From positions 1 through 64,000 of the forward strand of contig JANQQJ010000006.1 in NCBI GenBank assembly GCA_028284945.1: a stretch of DNA of 64,000 nucleotides, in the 5' to 3' direction. Shown one piece after another: positions 16,434 to 24,766 of this stretch; the stretch's first letter is position 1; each line of letters begins with the position of its first letter. The notes beneath the pieces were generated by a model that saw nothing but the letters and a program-made list of their open reading frames with translations, ran no database searches and was not told where the DNA came from. A program made the translations under genes and the position numbers. Origin of the DNA: Alphaproteobacteria bacterium. GTDB lineage: Bacteria; Pseudomonadota; Alphaproteobacteria; SMXS01.

Positions 16434-17201
16434 CTAAAGCCCACCGGTCACCGACAGGATCTGGCCGGTCACCCAGCTTGATGCGTCTGAGGCGAGGTAG
16501 ACCGCTGCCGGGGCGATGTCTTCTTCCGCGCCCATGCGCTGCAGCGGAATGCCGATCATATCGACCAGGCCGGGCAGGGCTTCTTCGGTCAGGTTGAGGG
16601 CTTCCATGAACACTTCCGTCGGGATCGGCCCGGGGGCAATGGCGTTGACGCGGATCTTGGGCGCCAGCTCCAGCGAGAGTGTCTGGGTCAGCTGATTCAC
16701 ACCCGCCTTGGCCGCGCCATAGGGACCGTTATTGGGCGAGCCCTTGGCGGCCGCGACGGATGAAATATTGATCACTGTGCCGCCGTTTTCCATTTTGCGG
16801 GCCGCTGCGACAGAGCCCAGCCAAACGGCTTTGAGGTTCAGGCCTGACTGGAAATCCCACTGGCTTTCGGGCGTGTCGATCAAGTCGCGCATCACCCGGT
16901 CGTCGGCGCCGCCCGCATTGTTGACCCAGCAGGTCAGCTTGCCGAGCTGCTTGACCGTTTCGTCGGCCAGATTGTTGATGTCGTCCGTCACCATCATGTC
17001 CGTCGTGATGGCGGCCGCATTGCGGCCCAGCGCGCGAATTTCATCGGCGACCGCTTCGATCTCGTTGGTCCGGCGTGCTGCCACGGCAACATCGGCGCCC
17101 GCTTCGGCCAGTGCCAGTGCGATGGCGCGGCCAATGCCGCGCCCGGCGCCTGTCACGACGGCCACCTGGCCATCCAGGCGGAATTGATCCATGACGTTCA
17201 T
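16434..17201 (-). CDS. SDR family oxidoreductase
   Basis: This 255-residue classical SDR has TGAGRGIGRA near residue 17. An Arg-rich second strand end (AARRT) suggests NADP(H). NNAGG is at about 94, ISSVAAAK holds the catalytic serine, and PYGAAK holds the Tyr-x3-Lys pair. It is the most distal gene of the seven-gene minus-strand catabolic run. It is clearly paralogous to the SDR at 22583-23362, sharing the PYGAxK and SSWVTGQ segments. It may act on a hydroxyl produced by the P450 or by acyl-chain hydration; that is inference. Confidence 0.9.
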   Translation of the reverse strand: MNVMDQFRLDGQVAVVTGAGRGIGRAIALALAEAGADVAVAARRTNEIEAVADEIRALGRNAAAITTDMMVTDDINNLADETVKQLGKLTCWVNNAGGADDRVMRDLIDTPESQWDFQSGLNLKAVWLGSVAAARKMENGGTVINISSVAAAKGSPNNGPYGAAKAGVNQLTQTLSLELAPKIRVNAIAPGPIPTEVFMEALNLTEEALPGLVDMIGIPLQRMGAEEDIAPAAVYLASDASSWVTGQILSVTGGL

Positions 17202-17220
17202 AAGGTTCTCCCCGATTTGC

Positions 17221-17340
17221 CTGTTTGCCCGCCCGTACTTCGAGACGGTCCTTTCAGGACCTCCTCAGCACGAACGGGCTGTTGATAATCCGTTCGCCCT
17301 GAGGAGCCAGGCTTGCCGGGCGTCTGAAAGGGCAAACGGA
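17221..17340. repeat. Dispersed palindromic repeat, second copy of the 14443 family
   Basis: It contains CGTACTTCGAGACGG, CCTCAGCACGAACGG, CCGTTCGCCCTGAGGAG and GTCTGAAAGGGC in the same order as the 14443-14556 element. Outer GTTTGCCC/GGGCAAAC arms pair. It separates the SDR and P450 genes of the minus-strand run and could form a processing or stabilising hairpin in the transcript. Confidence 0.78.
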
Positions 17341-17360
17341 TTTATGACTTCCTATGGTGC

Positions 17361-18650
17361 CTAAGCCTTCTTCTTGTCGAAGGAAATATGCAGTTCCTTC
17401 ATCGGCCGCAGGCAGAAATTCGGATGGTGGCGGAAGGCGTTGCCCTCCTTGAGCTCAAAATCGTCGATCCGGTCGGTGAAGGCTTTGAAGCTCCAATAGA
17501 GTTCGCGGCGTGCCAGCGGCGCGCCCAGGCAGTGATGGATGCCTGACCCGAACCCGACATGAGACCCCGCGTTCTTGCGCTCCAGGTTGATGTCGTTCGG
17601 GCATTCGAAGTGGCGCGGGTCGCGGTTTGCTGCCGCATAGCGGATGTTGATCAGCGCGCCTGCTGGAATAGTCACGCCATGCAGTTCGACGTCTTTGGCC
17701 GCCGAGCGGAACAGCCCTTGTACCGGGCCTTCCAGCCGCACAACCTCTTCGCACAGGTTCCGCAGATATTTGTCCGGGTCTGATTTCAACTGTTCCCAGA
17801 CGGGCCGGTTGCGCCCCAACAGCATGATGCCATGAGCGATCGCATTGGTGGTGGTTTCCGAGCCACCGACGAACGTGTCGGCCATCATTTCCGAATGCAG
17901 CTCATTATCGTTGAGCTTGCGGCCCCATTCGGGGATTTCGTTATTCACAAGGTCCGACAGCAGTGTGTCGTCCGGCTGTTTGCGCAGCCGCTCGAAGATC
18001 GGCTGGAAATAGTGTTGAGCCTCAATCTCCTGCTCGACCGACCAGCGTTCCTCGTCCTCGGTCTGCATCATGCCCAGGCGCTGGACCCAGGCATCAGTCC
18101 AGGCCTTGATCTGCCAGATGTCTTCTTCCTTCGCGCCCATCTGCTTGCCGATGGTGAGCAAAGGCAGTGGAACCGCGAACTGGCGCACCCATTCGCATTC
18201 GCCCTCATCGATGAAGTCGTCCATCAATTTGTAAGCCAGGTTCTCCACAAAGGGATCCAGGTCCTTGATCTTGCCGGCCCGGAAGGCGACGTCGAACATG
18301 GCACGCATCTGCTTATGGTTCGGGTCGTCGCGCCCGGCCAGCGTCGGCGCGGGCAGCCAGCCTTTGCTCTCATAAAGGTCGCGCATGCGCTGGGCGCGGC
18401 CTTCATCCAGAACGCCGCGATTGTCCTTGCGCTCATTCGTGAAGTTTTCGGTATCCATCAGAATGGCGCGGATATCAGCATAGCGCGTGACCACATAAAA
18501 CCCGGTGATCGGGTCCTGCCACACCGGTGCTTCCTCGCGTAGCACGTCATAGGCCGGATACGGACATTCCTGAACCTCGGCATCAAGGAGGTTCACTTCG
18601 TCTGGTGAGCCCGGAATGATCGGGTCATCCATGCGATTGACTTCGGTCAT
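17361..18650 (-). CDS. Cytochrome P450
   Basis: This 429-residue soluble bacterial P450 is a haem monooxygenase that hydroxylates a hydrophobic substrate. The I-helix oxygen-activation motif is VGGSETTTN. The K-helix ExxR is EVVR. The haem loop FGSGIHHCLG places the axial cysteine at residue 374. Length is normal for class I CYPs, which need a ferredoxin and reductase; none is encoded in this window. It lies 97 bp downstream of a DapB-like gene in a run with an acyl-CoA ligase and SDRs. Such settings are known from terpenoid and steroid side-chain degradation, but the substrate here is not known. Confidence 0.93.
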   Translation of the reverse strand: MTEVNRMDDPIIPGSPDEVNLLDAEVQECPYPAYDVLREEAPVWQDPITGFYVVTRYADIRAILMDTENFTNERKDNRGVLDEGRAQRMRDLYESKGWLPAPTLAGRDDPNHKQMRAMFDVAFRAGKIKDLDPFVENLAYKLMDDFIDEGECEWVRQFAVPLPLLTIGKQMGAKEEDIWQIKAWTDAWVQRLGMMQTEDEERWSVEQEIEAQHYFQPIFERLRKQPDDTLLSDLVNNEIPEWGRKLNDNELHSEMMADTFVGGSETTTNAIAHGIMLLGRNRPVWEQLKSDPDKYLRNLCEEVVRLEGPVQGLFRSAAKDVELHGVTIPAGALINIRYAAANRDPRHFECPNDINLERKNAGSHVGFGSGIHHCLGAPLARRELYWSFKAFTDRIDDFELKEGNAFRHHPNFCLRPMKELHISFDKKKA

Positions 18651-18747
18651 CGTCTTCCCCTGAAAAAATCTACCTGCGTCCCCGTGCCCATCTTAGGGGC
18701 GGGCGGTTTACCTTCAAGGATGAATTTAAGCCGCCCGGGCGGACAGA

Positions 18748-19824
18748 CTACTTCTTTTTCGCCGGTTTCTTTGCCGGCACGTTGACCAGGCCCTTACCCA
18801 TGATCCAGGGCAGGTCGAGGAAGGTCTTGATGCCCGGTTCCGCCTCACAGACATAGGGAATTGCGTTCACCGCGTGGGTCGCCGTCGACAACAGGCCGCC
18901 ATCGACCCACAGGGGCGACAGTTCGATGCGGATATTGGGCTCGCCCTTGATCGCCACAGAATGAACGCCCTGCGGCCAGTCCTTGCCGACGCTTTCATGC
19001 ATCCGCCAGACGGTTTCGTGCACGATCACCTTCTTGCGGCCGACCATGCCGGCCCATTCCCAACGCTGGCCCGCGACCGTGCCTTTCTTGACCGTACCGG
19101 CGGCCGTTTTCAGGTTCTTCTTCGCCAGCTCACGGGTCGTCTTGTCTGTGATCTTGTCGAGTTTGACGCCCAGCCCGTCGGCCACCATCTGGATGTTCTC
19201 GCGAAACAAGCCGGTCAGCCAGTTTGAATACCGCGCCGTGGCCTTGCGGAACTCTGCCGGTGTCTTGCCGAAGTTCATCATGTCGAACATGACTTCGGGT
19301 GACGGGTAATACTCGAAGTTGGAAATCTCCTGCACATAAACCTGGTCGATCCGGTTCGACAGAGACGTCATGGTCAAGGGCAACAGGTCACCGACCCAGC
19401 CTGGGTTCACCCCGGTTGAATGGAAGGTCGTGCCACCCTTTTTGCACGCGGCGTTCAGGCGCCGGACCACTGATGGACCATGTACCTTGGGGTACATATA
19501 GCCGACAGTAGTGATAACGTTTTTGCCCGAGGCCAACAGTTTGCAGATGGTCGCGATATCCGCATCCGGATCGTCGCCATAGACCAGCGAGGGCAGCGGC
19601 GTGTGAATCACCACATCGGCCTTGGTATTCAGGATTTCGTCGATATCGTTGGTCGCCGTCACACCCTGCTTTTTGATCCCGGCGATAGTGCCTGCGTCTT
19701 GCCCGGCCTTTTCATCCGAATAGACATAAAGCCCGGCCAGCGACATCCCCTTGCGGCCGGCGACCGCCTGCATGGCGTGTGTACCGACGTTCCCGCTCGA
19801 CCACTGAATTACTTTGTAAGGCAT
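18748..19824 (-). CDS. DapB-like NAD(P)-dependent dehydrogenase, paralogue 1
   Basis: This 358-residue protein resembles the dihydrodipicolinate reductase N-terminal domain and amine-dehydrogenase-like proteins. A Rossmann fold begins VIQWSSGNVG (about residues 4-13), followed by ADVVIHTPLPS and NVITTVGYMYP, then KKGGTTFHSTGVNPG. The rest is an alpha/beta domain. It is much longer than true DapB (about 270), so lysine synthesis is unlikely. The C-terminus is lysine-rich (PAKKPAKKK). A paralogue lies 72 bp upstream. The two may form a heteromer or act at different steps; the reaction is unknown. Confidence 0.78.
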   Translation of the reverse strand: MPYKVIQWSSGNVGTHAMQAVAGRKGMSLAGLYVYSDEKAGQDAGTIAGIKKQGVTATNDIDEILNTKADVVIHTPLPSLVYGDDPDADIATICKLLASGKNVITTVGYMYPKVHGPSVVRRLNAACKKGGTTFHSTGVNPGWVGDLLPLTMTSLSNRIDQVYVQEISNFEYYPSPEVMFDMMNFGKTPAEFRKATARYSNWLTGLFRENIQMVADGLGVKLDKITDKTTRELAKKNLKTAAGTVKKGTVAGQRWEWAGMVGRKKVIVHETVWRMHESVGKDWPQGVHSVAIKGEPNIRIELSPLWVDGGLLSTATHAVNAIPYVCEAEPGIKTFLDLPWIMGKGLVNVPAKKPAKKK

Positions 19825-19896
19825 GACGCACTCTCCGTTTTTTCAGGGGCGGTACCCTACACGGCCCGATCCGTGGCCCCAATAGGTGATAAGGGC

Positions 19897-20976
19897 CTAG
19901 CGCTTTTTCTTCGCGGGCTTCTTTTTCGGCACGTTGACCAGGCCTTTGCCCATGATCCAGGGCAGGTCAAGGAAGGTTTTGATCCCCGGATCGGCCTTAC
20001 AGACATGGGGGATGGCGTTGACCGCGTGCAGTGCGGCTGCATCGAGCATGCTGTCGATCCAGTCTCCCGCGATCTCGATCCGGATATTCGGTTCGCCGTT
20101 AATTGTGACCGAGTGGTCACCTTGGGGCCAGTCCTTGGCCGCGGCCTCATGCATGCGCCAGATCGTCTCATGGGTAATGACCTTTTTGCGTCCGGCCCAG
20201 CCGGCCCATTCCCAGCGTTGGCCTGCAACCGTGCCCTTCTTAATTGTGCCGGACCCGGTCTTGTGATTCCGCGTGGCGAGAGAAAGTGTCGTTTTTGTGG
20301 ATATCTTGTCCAACGTCACACCCAGCCCATCGGCGACCATCTGGATACTCTCGCTGAACAACTCGGTTAGCCAGCGCGCGTGCCGCCCGGAATCCTTCTT
20401 GAACTGGGCCCGGGTTTTGCCGAACCCCATAATGTTGAACATGATGACGGGGGCGTTGCCATGCTGAAAATTCGATATTTCCCGCACGGCGACCTGATCG
20501 ATCCGGTTGGACAGGGACGACATGGTGAGCGGCAGCAGATCGCCGATCCATCCGGGGTTGCTGCCAGTGGAATGAAAGGTCGTGCCGCCTTTCTTGCAGG
20601 CCGCGTTCAGCTTCCGCACCACCCGGGGGCCATGGAATTTCGGGTACATGTAGCCCACGGTGGTGATGACGTTCTTGCCGGAGGCCAGAAGCTGGCAAAT
20701 GATGTTGAGATCGGCATCCGGATCGTCGCCCCAGACCACAGAGGGCAGGGGCGTATGAATGACCACATCAGCCTTGGTCTTGAGGATTTTATCCATGTCA
20801 TCGGTAGCGATGACGCCGGTCTTTTTCACACCGACGATGGTGCCGGCGTCTTTACCCACCTTGTCGGGGGAATAGACATAAAGCCCGGCCAGCGACATGT
20901 CTGACCGCCCGGCGACAGCGGCAATGGCAGGGGCGCCGACACCGCCGCTCGCCCATTGAATGACTTTATAGGCCAT
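19897..20976 (-). CDS. DapB-like NAD(P)-dependent dehydrogenase, paralogue 2
   Basis: This 359-residue protein is a close paralogue of the one at 18748-19824. It has the same N-terminal Rossmann start (VIQWASGGVG), the same VVIHTPLPS and KKGGTTFHSTG segments, and a similar lysine-rich end (KKKPAKKKR). Differences concentrate in the middle domain (residues about 165-260), where substrate specificity may lie. The pair arose by tandem duplication. It lies 25 bp downstream of the acyl-CoA ligase in the same run. The natural substrate is not known; family members include 2,4-diaminopentanoate dehydrogenase-like enzymes. Confidence 0.78.
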   Translation of the reverse strand: MAYKVIQWASGGVGAPAIAAVAGRSDMSLAGLYVYSPDKVGKDAGTIVGVKKTGVIATDDMDKILKTKADVVIHTPLPSVVWGDDPDADLNIICQLLASGKNVITTVGYMYPKFHGPRVVRKLNAACKKGGTTFHSTGSNPGWIGDLLPLTMSSLSNRIDQVAVREISNFQHGNAPVIMFNIMGFGKTRAQFKKDSGRHARWLTELFSESIQMVADGLGVTLDKISTKTTLSLATRNHKTGSGTIKKGTVAGQRWEWAGWAGRKKVITHETIWRMHEAAAKDWPQGDHSVTINGEPNIRIEIAGDWIDSMLDAAALHAVNAIPHVCKADPGIKTFLDLPWIMGKGLVNVPKKKPAKKKR

Positions 20977-21001
20977 GAGGTCGTCTCCTCTATGTCTGTC
21001 G

Positions 21002-22576
21002 CTAGCCCACCCGCCCTTCGCGGCCGGCCCAATAGGGTTCGCGGAGCTCGCGTTTCAACAGTTTGCCGATGGTTGAGCGGGGCAGGCTGTCGCGGAACTC
21101 AACGGCGGACAGCCGTTGTTGTTTGCCAAGCTGTTGATTGGCCCAATTGCAGATTTCTTCTGCGGTCGCCGCTGCGCCTTCCTGCGTAACAACCAAGCCC
21201 AGGGGCGTTTCACCCCAGTCGTCACTGGGAATGCCGATCACCGCCACGTCATGTACATCCGGGTGTTTCTGCAGCGCGGCTTCCAGGTCAGCGGCATAGA
21301 CGTTGAAGCCGCCGGAGATGATCATGTCCTTCATACGGTCGAGTAGAATGACAAAGCCGTCTTCGTCCATCTTGCCCATGTCGCCGCTGCGCTGCCAGAT
21401 GCGGCCCTGCTCGTCGACCCAGCGGGACTCGGCCGTTTTGTCCGGCTTGTTGTAGTAACCGGTCATCATGAAGTCGGACCGGCCGATCAGTTCACCCGTT
21501 TCGCCGCGCGGCACCTCGTTCATATCCTGATCGACAATGCGGAATTCCGCGCCCTCGATCGGTTGCCCGACCGTGTGCAGCTTGTCGGGATGATCGTGCG
21601 CATCGAGCCGGCAGCCGACCCCGCCTTCTGTCATGCCGTAGATTTCAGTCAGGCCCCCAGGCCAGTCGGTGATCAACCACTTCTTGTGCTCGGGCCGCAG
21701 GGGCGCCGACGTGGAGAATTTCCAGATGAAACTGCTGAGGTCGTATTTCCCCACATCCGGAAAATCATGCAGCCGGTGGTACTGCACCGGCACCTGAATG
21801 GTGTGGGTCGCCTTTTCCTGTTCTGCCAGACGCAGATAATTCGCCGTGTCCGACCGCGGCAGCAGAATCACCGTGCCGCCCCAGGCCACCGTGGGCAACA
21901 GGGCAAACAGCGTTGTGTTGGAATAGAGCGGCGTCGACAGGATCATCCGCGTGTCGGTCCAAAAACCGTATTGGTCGCGCCCGCCCCAATAGGAAATACG
22001 GGTGCGGTGATCGTGCAGAATGCCCTTCGGCACGCCAGTGGTGCCTGATGAATAGATGATGTTGAAATCATCCAGCACATCGATGCTGGTGTCCGGATTA
22101 AGGTCCGGTTGGCCCGCGATCCAGCCGTGATAATCGGACCAGCGGGCATCACTGAAGTCGAACGCAAACCGCCCGCCCTCCAAAATGCTCGGAAGGTCCG
22201 CATCAATCTCATCGATCAACGGTTTGGTTTTAAGCGATATGAACAGGGCTTTGGCGCCACTGTCCTGGATCATCAACTTAAGCGAATCCGCTGTTGCCAT
22301 GCCCGACAGCGGCACGACGCAGGCCCCGGCGCGCAGGATGCCGAAGAAGGTGCAGAAATAGTCGACCGACGTATCGGCCAGAATCGCGACCTTGTCGTTG
22401 CGGCCAATGCCCAGTGCGATCAGGCCATTGGCCACGCGGTTGACCGTGTTGTCGACTGCCGCCCAGGAGAGGCGGGTGTCTTCGAACACCAGCGCCTCTC
22501 CATCAGGGCGCGTTCGAGCGTGATAGTCGATCAGGTCCGAGATGTCGGCCTGATCGCTAAACGCGGACAGAGCCAT
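21002..22576 (-). CDS. Acyl-CoA synthetase (AMP-binding ligase)
   Basis: This 524-residue ANL ligase activates a carboxylic acid as its CoA ester. Visible motifs are YSSGTTGVPKG (A3), YGMTEGG (A5), RSGDMGKMDEDGF (A7), DRMKDMIISGG (A8) and the catalytic lysine in STIGKLLKRELR. The C-terminus LREPYWAGR resembles that of the ligase at 3906-5438. It is 6 bp downstream of an SDR and 25 bp upstream of the DapB-like pair. A CoA ligase in this run suggests that the pathway handles an acid or an oxidised side chain. Confidence 0.9.
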   Translation of the reverse strand: MALSAFSDQADISDLIDYHARTRPDGEALVFEDTRLSWAAVDNTVNRVANGLIALGIGRNDKVAILADTSVDYFCTFFGILRAGACVVPLSGMATADSLKLMIQDSGAKALFISLKTKPLIDEIDADLPSILEGGRFAFDFSDARWSDYHGWIAGQPDLNPDTSIDVLDDFNIIYSSGTTGVPKGILHDHRTRISYWGGRDQYGFWTDTRMILSTPLYSNTTLFALLPTVAWGGTVILLPRSDTANYLRLAEQEKATHTIQVPVQYHRLHDFPDVGKYDLSSFIWKFSTSAPLRPEHKKWLITDWPGGLTEIYGMTEGGVGCRLDAHDHPDKLHTVGQPIEGAEFRIVDQDMNEVPRGETGELIGRSDFMMTGYYNKPDKTAESRWVDEQGRIWQRSGDMGKMDEDGFVILLDRMKDMIISGGFNVYAADLEAALQKHPDVHDVAVIGIPSDDWGETPLGLVVTQEGAAATAEEICNWANQQLGKQQRLSAVEFRDSLPRSTIGKLLKRELREPYWAGREGRVG

Positions 22577-22582
22577 CGGGGC

Positions 22583-23362
22583 TTACGCGCCGCCAGTGAC
22601 AAAAAGGCACTGGCCGGTGACCCAGCTTGACGCGTCGGAGGCCATGTAGACGACGGCAGCGCCGATATCTTCCGGTTCGCCCCAGCGTTCCAGCGGCAAC
22701 TGGATGTACTGCTTCAATTCGGCTTCGCGTTCGGGCGTGTGCATCTTCATCGAGTCGATGAAGTTCTCTGTCGGGATCGGTCCGGGCGCCACCGCATTGA
22801 TGCGGATATTGGGCGCCAGCTCGCGCGAGAAGGTGGCCGTCATGCTATTGACGGCTGATTTGGACGCGCCATAGGGACCGTTCTTTGGGTTCGGGCCCAT
22901 ATTCTTTGATGAGCTGGAGGAGATATTAACGATGGAGCCGCCATTTTCCTTCATGTGCTTGGCGGCCTCTACGCAACCGGCCCAGACCGCCGTCAGGTTC
23001 AGGTTGATCTGCGCCTGAAACTCCTCGACAGAGGTGCGTGTCATCCAGCGCGGCGTGCCATCGGGCAGGCCACCGGCATTGTTAACCCAAATATCGATCT
23101 TGCCGAACGCTTCAACGGCTGCGTTACCCAGCCGCTCCAGGTCGGCTTCGCTGGTGACATCGGTCTGAACCGCGATGGCCTGGCGCCCCCGATCGCGGAC
23201 TTCCTGCGCGACGCTCTCAATATCGTCCTTGCTCCGGGCTGCGATAACGACATCCGCCCCGGCTTCGGCCAGGCAATGCACAATGCCCCGGCCAATGCCT
23301 TTACCGCCGCCTGTAACAACCGCGGTTTTCCCGTCCAGTTTGAACTGGTCTAATACACTCAT
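22583..23362 (-). CDS. SDR family oxidoreductase
   Basis: This 259-residue classical SDR has TGGGKGIGRG near residue 17, AARSKD (NADP-type), NNAGG near 94, a serine-rich ISSSSSKN strand end, and PYGASKSA carrying Tyr-x3-Lys. It is a paralogue of the SDR at 16434-17201. It is second in the minus-strand run after the MDR gene and 6 bp upstream of the ligase, so tight co-expression is likely. Its substrate is presumably the same molecule handled by the P450 and ligase; that is inference. Confidence 0.9.
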   Translation of the reverse strand: MSVLDQFKLDGKTAVVTGGGKGIGRGIVHCLAEAGADVVIAARSKDDIESVAQEVRDRGRQAIAVQTDVTSEADLERLGNAAVEAFGKIDIWVNNAGGLPDGTPRWMTRTSVEEFQAQINLNLTAVWAGCVEAAKHMKENGGSIVNISSSSSKNMGPNPKNGPYGASKSAVNSMTATFSRELAPNIRINAVAPGPIPTENFIDSMKMHTPEREAELKQYIQLPLERWGEPEDIGAAVVYMASDASSWVTGQCLFVTGGA

Positions 23363-23437
23363 CGATTTTCCCCTGACTTTTGATCTTCGTTGAACCCTGC
23401 ATAGGGTGTTATGGGCTGGCGTGCAACCAGCGGCCCG

Positions 23438-24469
23438 TTAGCTGTCGGCGGCAGGCAGTTTGACGACCATCTTGCCCTTGTTCTTGCCGGAATAGAGGTC
23501 GTGGAACGCCTGACCGAAATCCTGTACGTCGCCCTCAAAAACGTGCTCTGCGAACTTCAGTTTGCCAGCGGTTGCCCACTCGGACATGTGTTTGCGGGCC
23601 GTCTCGAACCGGTCTGCATAGTCGAAGACAACAAAGCCCTGCATGCGGGCCCGCATGGTCCCCAGCCAGATATATTGTTTGGGTCCCGCCATCTCGTCCT
23701 GCGAATATTGCGAGGTTGAGCCACACAACAGAACCGTCCCGTGCAGCGCGATCCAGCGCAGGCTTTCATCCAGCACATGGCCCCCGACATTATCGAAGAT
23801 GAAGTCGATCCGGTCCGGCGCTGCTTCGACCAGTTTTTCGTATAGATCGCCGTCCTTGTAATCGACGGCCGCGTCGAAGCCGAGTTCGTCGACCAGCCAT
23901 GCGCATTTTTCGGGCCCGCCAGCAATCCCGATTACCCGCGCCCCGGCCAGCTTGGCGAATTGACCGGCCATGGTGCCGACGGCGCCAGCCGCCCCGTTAA
24001 TCACGACGGTCTGGCCTGGTTGGGGCTTGCAGGCGTCAAAAATCGCGAAATAGGCAGTTAAGCCCGAAACGCCATAGCCGCCCAGCCACGCCGACAGCGG
24101 CGCTTTTGAAATATCACAGCGTTCAAGGCCGGTGCCGTCCGAAACGGCATAGTTCTGAACCCCGACGCCCGCGACCACATAGTCGCCCACGGCCCAGTCC
24201 GGATGGTTGGATTGTACAATCTTGCCCGCGATGGAATTGCGGATCAGGTCGCCGGGCTCGACTCGGAACAGAAAGTCCTTGCTGTCGCGCACGATCAGCC
24301 GAAGGGCCGCATCCATTGACAGATAATGACTTTCAATCAGCACTTCGCCGTCACCCGGTTCGGGGACCGGTGCTTGCCGCACCTCCATATCATCCGGGCC
24401 CAGAAGCCCCTGTGGAACCTGTTTCAGATAGACCTGATTGTTGCGTGCGCCCTCTGCTGTGCCGCTCAT
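23438..24469 (-). CDS. MDR-family NADP-dependent oxidoreductase
   Basis: This 343-residue zinc-free medium-chain reductase is of the prostaglandin/leukotriene reductase type, which reduces enone double bonds using NADPH. The nucleotide loop INGAAGAVGTMAGQ (about residue 156) and FDNVGGHVLDESL (about 223) are typical. ATG 24469 is chosen because GGGGGGAG lies just upstream; the frame extends further upstream without a ribosome site. It is the first gene of the minus-strand run and divergent from the TonB receptor. A relative is at 37348-38367. Confidence 0.87.
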   Translation of the reverse strand: MSGTAEGARNNQVYLKQVPQGLLGPDDMEVRQAPVPEPGDGEVLIESHYLSMDAALRLIVRDSKDFLFRVEPGDLIRNSIAGKIVQSNHPDWAVGDYVVAGVGVQNYAVSDGTGLERCDISKAPLSAWLGGYGVSGLTAYFAIFDACKPQPGQTVVINGAAGAVGTMAGQFAKLAGARVIGIAGGPEKCAWLVDELGFDAAVDYKDGDLYEKLVEAAPDRIDFIFDNVGGHVLDESLRWIALHGTVLLCGSTSQYSQDEMAGPKQYIWLGTMRARMQGFVVFDYADRFETARKHMSEWATAGKLKFAEHVFEGDVQDFGQAFHDLYSGKNKGKMVVKLPAADS

Positions 24470-24651
24470 TTTTCTCCCCCCCTTACATCGAACAGTCATG
24501 CATGACCGTAGCTGACAGTGCTGGGCCAATGCCTTGTGAGTCAAGGTGAAACGCGGATTGACCGCGTGTTTCCGACCTTCAAACCGGGGCATCGGCGCGT
24601 TCATTATGATGCATTTCTGCAACACCGGAAAACTATCTTTTCCGCTAACAG

Positions 24652-24670
24652 TCACGCGTGCGTGATTTTT
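24652..24670. promoter_or_regulatory. Palindromic site in the MDR/TonB divergent region
   Basis: TCACGC-GT-GCGTGA followed by six T residues lies midway in the 297-bp gap between the divergent catabolic run and the TonB receptor. A near-identical TCACGCGTGA plus T-tract lies at 50807-50822, also between divergent genes. It could be an operator shared by two loci. The rest of the gap shows no clear promoter. Confidence 0.35.
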
Positions 24671-24766
24671 TCGTGACGGGACTCCGCTGCGGGACTAGTC
24701 TCGCCTTCAATTACGTCCGCAAAAAATGCGGCGTTCGAGGTATGTCACCTACTGGGGAGTCTCCAA

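Noticed and set aside
24652-24676. TCACGC-GT-GCGTGA followed by T6 as an intrinsic terminator
   Set aside because: The two-base loop is too short for a normal RNA hairpin and no gene ends nearby, so an operator reading is preferred.
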